Shown here: positions 12,390 through 23,581 of the stretch, in pieces | Numbering within the stretch: position 1 is the stretch's first letter | How the letters are laid out: every line of letters begins with the position of its first letter | Assembly (NCBI GenBank): GCA_958496175.1 | Contig: OY292275.1 | Span: 26,389,001 to 26,453,000 of the forward strand | Source of the DNA: Sisyra terminalis | Lineage: Eukaryota; Arthropoda; Insecta; Neuroptera; Sisyridae | Reading direction: 5' to 3' | Length of the DNA stretch: 64,000 nt | Position numbers and translations under genes: made by a program | The notes under the pieces: model-generated | Told to the model about the DNA's origin: nothing | Seen by the model: the letters and a program-made list of their open reading frames with translations, nothing else | Databases searched by the model: none

Positions 12390-13380
12390 TCTGCAGTTGG
12401 CATAGGGGTTGGAGGAGTAGGAGTTAGCAAGTACGAAATAACATTAAAACCGTTTATTCGGTATTTGGGAATGTACTTGATGCCCGACTCAATTTCAAGT
12501 AGAAAGTGGAGTGAATAAATGCTAAGATGTCGGCAGTGACGGCAAGCCTATCACATCTGATGTCAAATGTTGGAACCCCTAAACAGAACAGAAGGTTACA
12601 GTGTCACCTGTGGTCATATCGATGCTAACCTATGGAATTAGTTATCCGTTTGGGCTGACACTATCGGAGGCCAAAAATCGAGGATAAAGGTCGCATTAAT
12701 ATACCGACTGAGTACCCTGAAAAGGACTAGTGCCTTTCACATAGTGTCTGAAGAACCGGTGTTGATTATTTCCGGAATGCTGCCTGTTTAATTGTTGGCC
12801 AAAGAACGACAAGCCTTCTATCGGTAACGAAGGTTATGAACATCGAGTTCTGATAAACTTAGAACTGAAGAACGGCAGTATATCATACGTTGACGACAAC
12901 CGCTATGGGATGTCGCAAAGAATGGCAGGTGGACTTATTGTCTTATATCACGGGTAAATGCCTGGCTGAGTCAAAATCATGGCGAAATCAACTAATACTT
13001 GATGCAGATGATTTCAGAACATGGCTACTTTGATCGCTTCAAACGTGATGACTTTCCAAAATGCCCGTCTTGTTTTGGAGATTGTCCATAATTAGAATAA
13101 CCAGAGGCATAAGTAAGCGCAATTCTTTCATCAAAGATGACCTAGAACAGCATCTTTGCAACTTAAGTACTCCAAGAACTGCGTTCCACCCAAAAGAAGA
13201 GAGTCAAAGACAATCATGGCCAGAAAAATAGAAGAGAAAATTTCAAGTATCTGAAAGAAAAGCTATAGCTAGATCCTCTGCCTACAATGGTTCCCGTGGA
13301 GTACAGAGACTGGAGAAAGAGGTTTTTGTCGGTATTGACATCTTAGTTCGATAGAACCAGACTTAATAACTAGTCCAGAT
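12390..13380 (+). pseudogene. Decayed R1-clade non-LTR retrotransposon, ORF2 C-terminal part
   Basis: Shifting among frames, the translation yields IRYLGMYL near 12455-12480, TASLSHLMSNVG near 12540-12575, NRRLQCHLW near 12590-12615, RWTYCLISRVNAWLSQNHGE near 12930-12985, and FDRFKRDDFPKCPSCFGDCP near 13030-13090. In R1/LOA-type elements the same blocks follow one another: the YLG block, the ALSRLMPN-like helix, the RWT...WL..HGE..Y stretch and the D.P.CP.C zinc knuckle at the C-terminus (family knowledge). Many stops and frameshifts mean no product. The polymerase catalytic core and ORF1 are missing. The tail beyond 13260 is probably 3' UTR; no target site in rDNA is seen, so this is a dispersed relative rather than a canonical rDNA R1. 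Confidence 0.75.
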
Positions 13381-15354
13381 AATACATAAAAGTATTCCTC
13401 TCTTCCCCTCCTTTTAAAAAAAGGCTATGCCTAATAGAGAAATCGCAATTAGGCCTCAATGAATATCCAAATGTGAAATCTTTGCTAGAGACATAATTAT
13501 TTTTATCAGTTTTTCTCAATTAAGTTTGAAAGGAAACCGTAGGAGGAAAACCCAATATGAAAAGAAATATTATTTATCAGTTTTTACTGATTAGATTTTG
13601 TATGAGACTTAAGTGGGAAACCTCAACATGAAAATGTTAAATTATTTTCAGTTTTAATTGGATACCAGGTGGAACTTAACTAGGAAAATCTAATATAAAA
13701 TAAAAATTATGGTTATTGGAACGATTAAACGAAATTATTATAATAAGTAAAAGATTTTTGATTAACATTAGCTTATTTTTAGTTTACTCCTCTCGTTTTA
13801 GTGATTTTTTTATTAGATTCCGGATTAAAATAGCCTTAATTGTATTTCTAGAGGATATCTTCTTTAAGACATAAATATAATTATCCAAGTAGGATCCAAC
13901 AGGTCATTCATCGTGTTACATCCCAATTCGGAATCCCTGCAAAGAATCTCAAAGGGGACCCAACAAGATCCACTTGAAAGCTGCTTCTCGGTTTAAAAAT
14001 GTTTAACTACTGAAATAGAGTACGATATGTGTAATGAAAACTTTATGAAGTGTTATTTTATTCAAAAGCTTGCAATTAATTCAAATTGGCTGAAAATGGA
14101 AATGAATTCGTATTCAACTCGCAGTATGACTTTCAATCGAAATTGCTTAAGCCAACATGTTAATTAGTTAACACTATATATAAATCTATGTCATACTATA
14201 TTAATAATAATAAATACTTTCATCGTTTTATTATTTCAACTGATAAGTAATTAGGAAAACTTGAGATAAAACTACAATGATTGAAAAATTAAATGCATGT
14301 TACACATTTTATGTGTGCAAATAACTAGACAGTGAAAGAGTAGTTAATGTAAAATGTAATCAAATTTTGCAATGAAAAATTTTTTTTTTGAAGAATTGAA
14401 TTGAAAACAAATAAATGTTCTTCTCAAAGCACGTTTATTCATATTTGCTAAAATCAAAATTTTCGTCATTTTAAAGAAATCTTAGTTGAAATAACTAGAA
14501 TTTATTTCAACTACTTGACCGTAATATTAATGAATGAATAATATAAACCAAGTTATAGAAAAAAAAAATATAAAACATAACAATTAATAAATTTTCTAAT
14601 TTATATAACATTTGAATTCGCCTTTACTTCTTATCAACCTTACAAATAATATGAGAATATTTCCTAGAAAGTTCTACAAATGATTTTCGGATAACAATTT
14701 AAGGATAAAATTACAATAAGTGCTTTATAGTTAAGCTGAAGAAGAGTCAAATTTCCTCGAAACACTGAAATTAGAAAGCTGTTCATGATTTAAAAGCTTG
14801 TTTTCAATTAAGCTCCATATTATGAAAATAATTAAAATATCGTTTATAAATTAAACACAAAAAGAAAGAAAACAACACGTCTGAGTGATAAATAGTGTTT
14901 AACCGTTTTAAAAATAATTATTTTATAATGATTAATTGATAGGTGTTAAATTTTTCAATCAATATGCTATTATTTGTTTGCTTTTAATGATTCTGATGTA
15001 TCGTTAAATTATATTTTAAAGCGCTTATCTATGCAAACAAATTGAATCAGATATAACAAAATAATTTGGAATCATAATTTTTAATTCATTTTTATTCTTA
15101 TCGAAAAATATTTTTTTTTATTTTTAACATTTTTAAATAAAGATTGTTTGTATATTTCTTAAAACTATTTTATATTTTAATTAAGATCTCATGTTTCATT
15201 GAGTAAATTGAAATGATTTCAAAATTTATGCTAAATTATATAGCAAGCCAATAGTTTTTATATTTGTGCGTCATAGTGGTACTGAGGGCCAAGTGAAAAC
15301 TAAAGAACTTTTTTAAAACAAAATCTAATAACGTGAGTACGTAAGGAAAATACA
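13381..15354. other. AT-rich non-coding spacer
   Basis: No coding block. At about 14735-14770 the plus strand reads AGCTGAAGAAGAG, a spacer, then TCGAAACACTG, a weaker version of the CTGAnGA...CGAAAC layout seen at 6.18 kb. Otherwise nothing is recognised. Confidence 0.45.
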
Positions 15355-15402
15355 AGTTTCGTAAGTCTCTGCTTTTTGACGACTATTTCACCTTCTTCAG
15401 GT
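15355..15402 (-). repeat. CTGAAGAAGG...GAAAC motif, possible Penelope-like remnant
   Basis: On the minus strand the segment reads ACCTGAAGAAGGTGAAATAG and, about 20 bases on, CTTACGAAAC. It is the same spaced motif as at 6.18 kb, diverged and in the other orientation. No polymerase is visible nearby, so only the terminal signature is proposed. Confidence 0.22.
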
Positions 15403-15828
15403 GTTTACTACCGAGAACTGTAGTGTTTTCCACCACAAATACTTAATAACTGTAATTTATAAATAATATATCCGTTCTTATATCTGTCCCACTATATCTA
15501 TGTATTGACATATCGTAATGAAGACAAAGCAGAGTGTAAATTAAGAAGCGTATTGTTAAATCTGTGTGTCGAATCATATTCATGCTAATTTTATATCAGT
15601 CAAATATTATTTCTCAGTTGGGATAAAAAATAATGTGATGTTAATTTTGCAACAATTTGTTTAAATAATTTTCAACTTCTTTAGGCAAAAACTGAAGTTT
15701 TCATCGAGTTTGGAATATTTTGGTTTATATTAAATCGTTAATTGATGGGTAGGTAACACAATGCCGGATAATAAAATTACATGCGAATGCCAAAAAACAA
15801 TTTCCATTATTAATTTTAATTGTTAAAA

Positions 15829-15962
15829 ACCATCATTTTATAATTACTAAGGTCTTTAGTGACTCCAGGGTAAATAATAAACTGTAATCGAGAAGTATCG
15901 AAAACTTCCTTAATATGAGGATCAAGCCTAAAACCACCCAGTTTTAAGGCAGTTGCCTTTTT
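15829..15962 (-). mobile_element. tRNA-derived SINE, truncated older copy
   Basis: Reads on the minus strand. Its body (CCTGGAGTCACTAAAGAC region and the following TTTTATAA) aligns with the body of the copy at 15979-16130, and its head keeps AAAACTGGGTGGTTTTAGGC. The outer part with the polymerase III A box is lost. The two copies lie head to tail about 150 bp apart, which suggests tandem insertion or a dimeric SINE. Confidence 0.6.
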
Positions 15963-15978
15963 ATATATTGTTATTAAC

Positions 15979-16130
15979 TGATGTTTTATAACTGCTATGA
16001 TCCTTAGCGACTCTAGGATAAATGAAAAACTATATATTAGGAAATATTGAAAAATTTTTTGATACGAGAATCGAACTCAACACCTACCAGTTTTAGAGCG
16101 GCCACCTAGACCACTCAGCCACCAGGTTTC
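15979..16130 (-). mobile_element. tRNA-derived SINE with intact polymerase III boxes
   Basis: On the minus strand the head reads GGTGGCTGAGTGGTCTAGG, which contains an A box (TGGCTGAGTGG), followed after about 35 bases by GTTCGATTCTC, a good B box. The spacing and the CTCTAAAACTGG anticodon-arm-like segment resemble a leucine or serine tRNA head. The rest (TCGTATC onwards) is the SINE body, ending in TTTTATAAC. It is not a working tRNA gene: the acceptor ends do not pair. A (TAT)n run lies just outside the head. Confidence 0.7.
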
Positions 16131-18403
16131 TATTATTATTATTATTAATTTCTCAGAAAGTATAGAATTAAGCCACTTCACAATAAAACAATTGAACTAG
16201 TGACTAAGAAAGTAGAATCTTCTTTTTTAAAGTTTTGCAATACCTAAAATGCTTTAAGTTTCTATTTATTATTTATAAATACTGAATTAGTGTTTTTTTA
16301 TTTATTTGTTTTGTATCGTTTTGAAAGCAAAACTAAATATTAAAAATATTTGCAGACACTTAAAAAGTTCCCGACCTTGTTTTCCTCTCTGAAGATAAAT
16401 TTTTAAATTAACTATATAAATTTATTAATGGGAAAATTCATTTTTGTGAAAATAAACCTTTAGTTTTAGAAAGTAAAATAGTAAGATCAATATAATTTTG
16501 TTAAAATTATAGTTAAAAAGGTAAATATAAGACTTGTCGATACTAAAATTATATAAAGTTGTTTTTTTTCGAGGAATTTATAACAATAATTTTTTGATAC
16601 CATCATTTGAATTGAATTGATTGACAGTTGTCCATTAAATGTAAGAAAAAGTATTGGCATTTTTACAAAACTTTTAAGAAATTGTTGATGCAGTTTATTG
16701 AGGTTTCAATAGGTCTTCCACTCTCTATGTTTAGTAATTTATAATACACGTTTTTTCTCAAAAAGTCATATTTCCTATCTAAACCGAAAAATTGTAAGCT
16801 AGTTTATCTATTTAACAATGTTAACAATTTTGTGTATCGAAAGTATATTTGCAAGTTTAAGGTAGTTGCTATTTTTGTTCATAGTAGCCTTGATAGAGTC
16901 CTTCCATTTGGATGAAATTAAATATTTATAGTTCAAGAACCCTTAGAAGATTGGATACGTTAAAGTAAATGTTAGATTTACTTTTAACTTCATTTACGAT
17001 AAACTTTGGTGAGTTTTCTTTCGCAGAAAAATATGTTGGTAGATGTTTGTAGGATTCCATCAGTTCATATTTCTTACATTAAATGTTACTGACAAAGCTC
17101 AAGTTACTTCTCCACGGGTATGATAATTATAATAATTTAGATGGAATTGTTTAATTTATCTGCGAATTTTTTTTGATTACTCAGTTGGCCTAAAATGCCG
17201 TTTATATTAATAATTTCAATTAGACTATTATTGAACTTTACATTTGATTAAATTAAACAAATATTTTCAAGCTAAATTACAACAAAAACAGTGAACAGCG
17301 ACTTCAATTATTTGTACTATATAAATACATATTTATAAATCAATTTATGTTTTGAATCTTTTGAGATAATCTAAATTTTTCACTAAGAATATGAATACAG
17401 GAAGCAAAATTTAAGAGTTTCATAATAATATGTATTTTACATACATTATACTTAAGAATGTTCACACATAATTTTATATACACTAAATTAGTTTTTAATA
17501 CGATATTTTTACTGTTGAATCAAGAAAAAGATTTTTTGATTATTCAGTCTGTCGAATACTGAAGATCTTGACGTTATAGGTGTAAGAAACGCTTGCGCAT
17601 TAATGTGTGCTGCTTAACATAATCCTTTGATCTTTTCACACCTATGACGCCACTTGTCAATTACGAAACATTTTTAAAAAAACAGGGGGAAAATTCAATG
17701 TTACAAAATGTTTATAATAATTAAAAAAATATTTGAGCTTTATTCGTCTTCTGGTTAAGTTCTTTGGATGTTTAACTTTTTCGAAAAATAACTCTGACAA
17801 TTGATTTAAAACCTGGAGAAATTGTTGTAAAAAAACTGTCTTATTAATCTTAAGATAGTAACATTAAACTTTTACTAATTGAATTACTAAAACTGTCATT
17901 AAAGTATGACTTTAAAAAAGACAAAATCTAAATTAGAGAATTCATCATTTTTATGTTTGAATTTTTCCTTCTTTAAGCATTGTATTACAATAGCACCATA
18001 TTTGAATAAAAGCCTAATACTTGCATATAATGTATTTTTAATACATGCAAGTTTTAGCAGTTAATCATTAAGTGCTGAATTTATAGGGGCGATAATATTT
18101 GAGGATTCATTTTTTTATAATTATTTTTTTTAGAATGTGTGATCGTGTTTAATTTATTAATAAATAAAAAAATGTGAGCTGTCACGGGACGCCTGGTAGA
18201 TGTGAAACATCGAGTTTGTACAAGTAATATGTATTAAAGACAAGATTAGAAAACCACCATGATTAGAAAATTAATTAATTAAATAGTTATTAGATGTTTA
18301 CATTCATGACAAATAAAAATAAAAACATTCGTGTGCTACTCACTGTCAGCTAATTGAAATACAATTTTGTCTGTCGTTATTAAATTTTAAAATACGTATA
18401 ATA
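16131..18403. other. AT-rich non-coding spacer
   Basis: No coding block recognised. A small GC island at 18181-18225 holds GACGCCTGGTAGATGTGAAA. It shares GATGTGAAACAT with the centre of the adjacent foldback, which may be coincidence or a stray fragment of the same family. Confidence 0.45.
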
Positions 18404-18527
18404 AGAACAAAACTAAACTCAATAATTAATTGATTTAATAAAAAAAAAATATATATACAATAAAAATTATAAAAATTTCAATCTACCAAGATACTAAATT
18501 TTACATCTTGACGCTTGAAAAATATAA

Positions 18528-18620
18528 TTACTGATGACTTGGTAGTGTGTTATAGTGAATTCTTGCTTTCTTTGCAAAAGGATGTTCACTTTCATTTTCT
18601 GAAGTATCACTGCCTGACAT
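18528..18620 (-). pseudogene. Short 30-codon ORF start in left foldback arm
   Basis: It begins MSGSDTSENESEHPFAKKAR and stops after 30 codons: acidic, serine-rich, then a KKAR basic patch that could serve as a nuclear signal. I chose this frame over the longer frame through the same arm because the right arm carries the same start codon, leader and first 11 codons with mostly conservative differences. The final codons overlap CATCA|GTAATT, so the stop may lie in what was an intron and the segment may be a first coding exon. No family recognised. Confidence 0.4.
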
Positions 18621-19161
18621 ATATTGTTTATTTTTTCAAGTAAAACATAAGTTATGTATACTGTAGTCACAAGACCATCGAACCGAGTGAGAAGGGAGTC
18701 GCACGTCGTTTGCGCATGGCAACGCGTCGCCATATTGTACACACTACTACTACTACACACTATTGCATGTTGACTGTATATCCATAGTATAGCGTATCGC
18801 CATATTATCGCCACGCAAACGATCCGGTTTACCCTGCGCCTATAGATGTTTCACTTCAAAAATATACAATTATTTTTTCCATAATTGAGACTCATTCAAA
18901 ATTAAAAACGGCAGTTTTTTCCAATTTTTGATGTGAAACATTTATAGGCGCAGGGTAAACCGGATCGTTTGCGTGGTTCGTCACGCAATTCTATGGATAT
19001 ACAGTCTACATGAAGTAGTGTGTAGTAGAAGTAGTGTGTACAATATGGCGACGCGTTGCCATGCGCAAGTGACATGCGACTCCCTTCTCCCTCGGTTCAA
19101 TGGTCTTGTTTACTATGGTATACATAACCTATGTTTTACTTGAAAAAATTAACAATAAAAT

Positions 19162-19305
19162 ATGTCAGACAGTGATAATTCAGAAAATGAAAGTGATATC
19201 CTCTTGCAAAGAAAGCAAGAATACACTATGACACATTACCAAATCATCAGTTATTATATTTTCCAAGCGTCAATAAATGTAAAATCTACTTTCTTGGTAG
19301 ATTGA
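19162..19305 (+). pseudogene. Mirror copy of the short ORF start, right foldback arm
   Basis: It begins MSDSDNSENES, matching the left-arm frame, then loses one base relative to it (GTGATATCC against GTGAACATCC). The rest is read in another frame for 47 codons in total. Allowing for the missing base, the LAKKAR segment is still encoded. The upstream context (ACTTGAAAAAATTAACAATA before the ATG) is shared between arms. It is a broken copy; function unknown. Confidence 0.38.
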
Positions 19306-19385
19306 AATTTATACAATTTTCTATTGTATAGGTATATTATTTTGTTTTATTTAAATCAATCAATAATTGAGTGTAGTTTTGTTCT

Positions 19386-19713
19386 AAACTTTTGTTCTAA
19401 CTTCTAACCCCAACGATATTTTCATCTCATTGAAAATAATGTAATATCAATTATTTTAAAACCATTATAGTCCTCAGTATAGACCTTCCTGATTATTAAA
19501 TTTCTACCCTTTATGCTGTATTTTTTTTAAAGTACTGACACTTGCATTGACATTGATATCACCTGATATAAAAGTAATACAAAGAAAGTCATTGCATTGG
19601 ATTTTTTTTTAGATTTTTAAATTTCAACTGTATACAATTGTCTGGAAAGAATAAGACATTTATCGGTTTTGATAAGTGCATTCGTTTCTTCTTAAATATT
19701 TATTATATTATAA
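19386..19713. other. AT-rich spacer between foldback and Helitron
   Basis: No feature recognised. Base 19713 (A) is the complement of the host T that follows a minus-strand Helitron 3' end. Confidence 0.5.
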
Positions 19714-21132
19714 CTAGCTGACCCGGCAAACTTCGTAGTGCCTAACAGGAATTGAACGTAGTGTGTTTTATGAACGAATATTTTAGCTAGTCTTAGAGAG
19801 GGTGTTCCCAAACTTGGCTACAAATTATAAAAATCATGTTTGGTTGAGAGAACGTGTTATATTGATCCCAAAAAACGTTGTCAACGATAATTATATTAAT
19901 GAAATAGATAGTTCAGATTCAAAATAGGAAAACTGGCGAATTAAAGACCTGCAATTCGGTTGACTGCGTTACTAATAAAGATGATGTTTTCAATTATGGA
20001 TAGAATTTTAAATTCGCTGAAATTCTCCGGGTTACCGCCTTATAATCCAATTAAAAATTGGATCAGTAATCCTTATGTTGTGGAATATATAGATCAACCA
20101 CGTTTTGGTCATAACACCCGACTTGCGGTGAAAAAATTAATGAGCAACCTTATCGAAGTTACAAATTGAATTGAAAATACAAAGCAGAAGACATTTTGAT
20201 TCCACATATCTCAGTTTTCCGAACGACGTGTCGTGTGACTTTAATCGATTCCAATTTTCTGCATTTTCAGATACCTCCGTAATTTTTGGACAATGATTCG
20301 TTTTATTGTTTATGTTTACGGATTATGAATACAACGCCTATCAATTTCTGTATCTGTATTGCTCATAAAATACATTTGTAAGATTTGATGATCTAGTAGT
20401 GGATATCTAGTAGTGGTAACAGCGCTTCCAGTAAGTGATAAATTTGTTCTTGTCTGCAATTGTTTAAGATTTTCTTAAATTATTTGAAAAATAAAAATTT
20501 ATTTAAATATTATCCAAAAATTTTTATGGAATTATACCTTGAAGGGGGACATGAATTTATCCAGCACAATATGCGTTGCCCCAAACGACGTTGTTTGTAA
20601 TCAACTGTTATATTTTTGAGTTTTGGTCCAGAAATTTTAAGAATCATTTCCTAGCCTATAATCTAATGAGCGTAACGGATCTGGTGATGGGACCAATTAT
20701 GGCAATTTTACTTTTCCACCAGCTCAACATAACCCAGTATATTCACAGCTGTAGTTATGGTTGTTTAGAAGTGCGGTGGGGAAAATGAGAGTGAGGGCGG
20801 TTTCCCTATGCTTACACAATGGGCATTGTAGTTATATCATTTTGATAACAGAAATTTAAATAACGCCATTTCACTTAATTATTATGTAAGTTTATGTAGT
20901 AGGGGAACTTATACCAAATACCATAGAGGCGGTTTTTAATTTTTATTCGTTTCTTAACAAAGATACTTTTTATAATCTTTTTTTTATGAACCAATCAACA
21001 ATCAAACTTTTTAAAATCTAATTTTTATGAACTAATGATTGCAACCTGGAGCAATTATATATTCTGCAGAAAAGCATTATGGAAGCAATTTTTTGTCATA
21101 TTTCATTATCATCAATAAATATATATATATAT
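19713..21132. repeat. Tandem unit 1 of 2 (1,420 bp)
   Basis: It starts at ACTAGCTGACCCGGCAAACT and runs to a short (TA)n stretch. The following 1,420 bases repeat it; in the lines I compared I found no difference. Two short plus-strand frames inside (69 codons from 19960 and 70 codons from 20576) occur identically in both units. They match no family I know, but Helitrons often carry captured gene pieces, so they may be capture remnants. Confidence 0.93.
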
Positions 21133-22552
21133 ACTAGCTGACCCGGCAAACTTCGTAGTGCCTAACAGGAATTGAACGTAGTGTGTTTTATGAACGAATA
21201 TTTTAGCTAGTCTTAGAGAGGGTGTTCCCAAACTTGGCTACAAATTATAAAAATCATGTTTGGTTGAGAGAACGTGTTATATTGATCCCAAAAAACGTTG
21301 TCAACGATAATTATATTAATGAAATAGATAGTTCAGATTCAAAATAGGAAAACTGGCGAATTAAAGACCTGCAATTCGGTTGACTGCGTTACTAATAAAG
21401 ATGATGTTTTCAATTATGGATAGAATTTTAAATTCGCTGAAATTCTCCGGGTTACCGCCTTATAATCCAATTAAAAATTGGATCAGTAATCCTTATGTTG
21501 TGGAATATATAGATCAACCACGTTTTGGTCATAACACCCGACTTGCGGTGAAAAAATTAATGAGCAACCTTATCGAAGTTACAAATTGAATTGAAAATAC
21601 AAAGCAGAAGACATTTTGATTCCACATATCTCAGTTTTCCGAACGACGTGTCGTGTGACTTTAATCGATTCCAATTTTCTGCATTTTCAGATACCTCCGT
21701 AATTTTTGGACAATGATTCGTTTTATTGTTTATGTTTACGGATTATGAATACAACGCCTATCAATTTCTGTATCTGTATTGCTCATAAAATACATTTGTA
21801 AGATTTGATGATCTAGTAGTGGATATCTAGTAGTGGTAACAGCGCTTCCAGTAAGTGATAAATTTGTTCTTGTCTGCAATTGTTTAAGATTTTCTTAAAT
21901 TATTTGAAAAATAAAAATTTATTTAAATATTATCCAAAAATTTTTATGGAATTATACCTTGAAGGGGGACATGAATTTATCCAGCACAATATGCGTTGCC
22001 CCAAACGACGTTGTTTGTAATCAACTGTTATATTTTTGAGTTTTGGTCCAGAAATTTTAAGAATCATTTCCTAGCCTATAATCTAATGAGCGTAACGGAT
22101 CTGGTGATGGGACCAATTATGGCAATTTTACTTTTCCACCAGCTCAACATAACCCAGTATATTCACAGCTGTAGTTATGGTTGTTTAGAAGTGCGGTGGG
22201 GAAAATGAGAGTGAGGGCGGTTTCCCTATGCTTACACAATGGGCATTGTAGTTATATCATTTTGATAACAGAAATTTAAATAACGCCATTTCACTTAATT
22301 ATTATGTAAGTTTATGTAGTAGGGGAACTTATACCAAATACCATAGAGGCGGTTTTTAATTTTTATTCGTTTCTTAACAAAGATACTTTTTATAATCTTT
22401 TTTTTATGAACCAATCAACAATCAAACTTTTTAAAATCTAATTTTTATGAACTAATGATTGCAACCTGGAGCAATTATATATTCTGCAGAAAAGCATTAT
22501 GGAAGCAATTTTTTGTCATATTTCATTATCATCAATAAATATATATATATAT
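21133..22552. repeat. Tandem unit 2 of 2 (1,420 bp)
   Basis: Direct repeat of the previous unit with the same two short frames (from 21380 and 21996). Its own Helitron-type 3' terminus (minus strand, CAGCTAG|T at 21134) directly abuts the (TA)n end of unit 1. The array therefore holds two 3' ends for one visible 5' end. Near-perfect identity means a very recent duplication or an assembly artefact. Confidence 0.93.
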
Positions 22553-22610
22553 ATGTATATTTTCTATGCTAACTCTTCTTCGGTATTTAGAACTATTTGA
22601 AAACCAATTG

Positions 22611-22825
22611 TTGTTATATGACAAAAAATTGCTTCCATAATGCTTTTTGGCAGAATATATAATTGCTCCAGTTCACAATTATTAGTTCATAAAAATTAGA
22701 TTTTAAAAAGTTTGATTGTTGAAAAACAAACAAAAATTAAAAACCGCCTCTATGGTATTTGGTATAAGTACCTACTACTTAAACTTTCATACTAATTAAG
22801 TGAAATGACGTTATTTAAAATGCTG
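22611..22825 (-). repeat. Inverted copy of the tandem unit's distal segment
   Basis: The reverse complement matches 22272-22518 (and 20852-21098) at roughly 90% outside a gap of about 35 bases. Shared blocks include ACCATAGAGGCGGTTTTTAA and AGCATTATGGAAGCAATTTT. Together with unit 2 it forms an imperfect inverted repeat with a spacer of about 90 bp containing (TA)n. Confidence 0.85.
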
Positions 22826-23439
22826 TAGTTAAAATTATATAACAAAAACAGAAACTTATTATTAATTTATTCTTTATTTATTAATTACACTTAGTAAATT
22901 CAAAATTTCGATTGTTGATTAACTCTACATTTTCTCAAAGAAACTTAATCACCCCAATTCACTCTTTTAGGGCAGGAATTTTAAAAAAAATATATTTTCT
23001 CATGCCTACTTCTTATAAGGAATACACCGAATATTAAAATTTTATCTGGCAAAGGAGATATATAATTACACGATTTTATGTATGCACGGTTTTTAAAACG
23101 TATTTACTTTAAGCTTTATTAATATAATTATTTTTTTTACTACTACTTTTACTTTTTTCGTTAATATTCCGTTAAAATAGGGGTTGATCGTAGAAGGGTG
23201 AAAATTAAGAGTAATATGATTTTTTGTTATTCTTAGTCATGACAAAATAAAAATCTAGCCAAAAAAATTAAAGTTTTTAATTAATAAAAAAATAAGGGTT
23301 GAACATAGAGGGGTGAAAATTTAGGGTTGTATGTATTTTTGTATGATGTATCATAAAAAAATAAAAACAAAAAAATTTATCCAAAAAATAAAAAAAAAAA
23401 ATTAAGGGTGGACCACCCTTACCATTTAGGGGGATGAAA

Positions 23440-23581
23440 AATAGATGTTGTCCGATTCTCATGCCTACCGAATATACATAGAAAATTTTATGAAAATCGG
23501 TCGAGCCGTTTCGGAGGAGTTTAACCACGCACCCCGTGACACGAGAATTTTATATATTAGACGAGAATTTTATATATTAGA
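23440..23581 (-). mobile_element. Helitron 5' terminus, with 20-bp end duplication
   Basis: Minus strand: TCTAATATATAAAATTCTCG occurs twice back to back, then TGTCACGGGGTGCGTGG and the ACTCCTCCGAAACGGCTCGA block. That last block is a segment commonly seen just inside the 5' end of a widespread insect repeat family (recalled, not looked up). The repeated first 20 bases suggest a slipped or double initiation at the 5' end. Confidence 0.6.

Larger units (their letters stand above)
18404..19385. repeat. 982-bp foldback element with promoter-like, outward-facing arms
   Basis: The left arm (about 18404-18861) and right arm (about 18930-19385) are reverse complements at roughly 85% by eye, around a loop of about 70 bp. 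Outer ends pair as AGAACAAAACTAAACTC with its complement. The inner parts share TTTACCCTGCGCCTATA, then a CpG-rich block with GTTGCCATGCGCAA and AATATGGCGACGCGTTGC, then CCCTTCTC, then a start codon of the same reading frame, pointing outward in each arm. The structure looks like two copies of one 5' end (promoter, leader, first coding bases) joined head to head. It could be a non-autonomous relative of an unknown DNA transposon or a duplicated host promoter. No target duplication was found. Confidence 0.8.
19714..23581 (-). mobile_element. Non-autonomous Helitron with internal tandem duplication
   Basis: On the minus strand the element starts TCTAATATATAAAATTCTCG at 23581, directly after a host A, and ends GCCGGGTCAGCTAG at 19714, directly before a host T. 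A 5' TC, a 3' CTAG and insertion between A and T are the hallmarks of Helitrons. The 3' end is preceded by a small stem (GGCA...TGCC). No Rep or helicase coding is present, so mobility would need proteins from elsewhere. The interior contains two tandem 1,420-bp units, an inverted copy of part of the unit, and a duplicated 5' end; each is listed separately. The whole could be one rearranged element or several insertions stacked together. Confidence 0.68.

Noticed and set aside
16062..16124. tRNA gene (Leu/Ser-like) on the minus strand
   Set aside because: A and B boxes are present but the acceptor stem does not pair and a SINE body follows. It is a SINE head.
18494..18814. 106-codon minus-strand frame across the left foldback arm
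   Set aside because: It runs through the promoter-like block in a frame that is not kept in the mirror arm; the shared start codon at 18620 in another frame is better supported.
19960..22208. Two short frames repeated identically in each tandem unit as possible genes
   Set aside because: Their identity follows from the tandem duplication. No family recognised, and they lie inside a non-autonomous Helitron on the opposite strand, so at most capture remnants.
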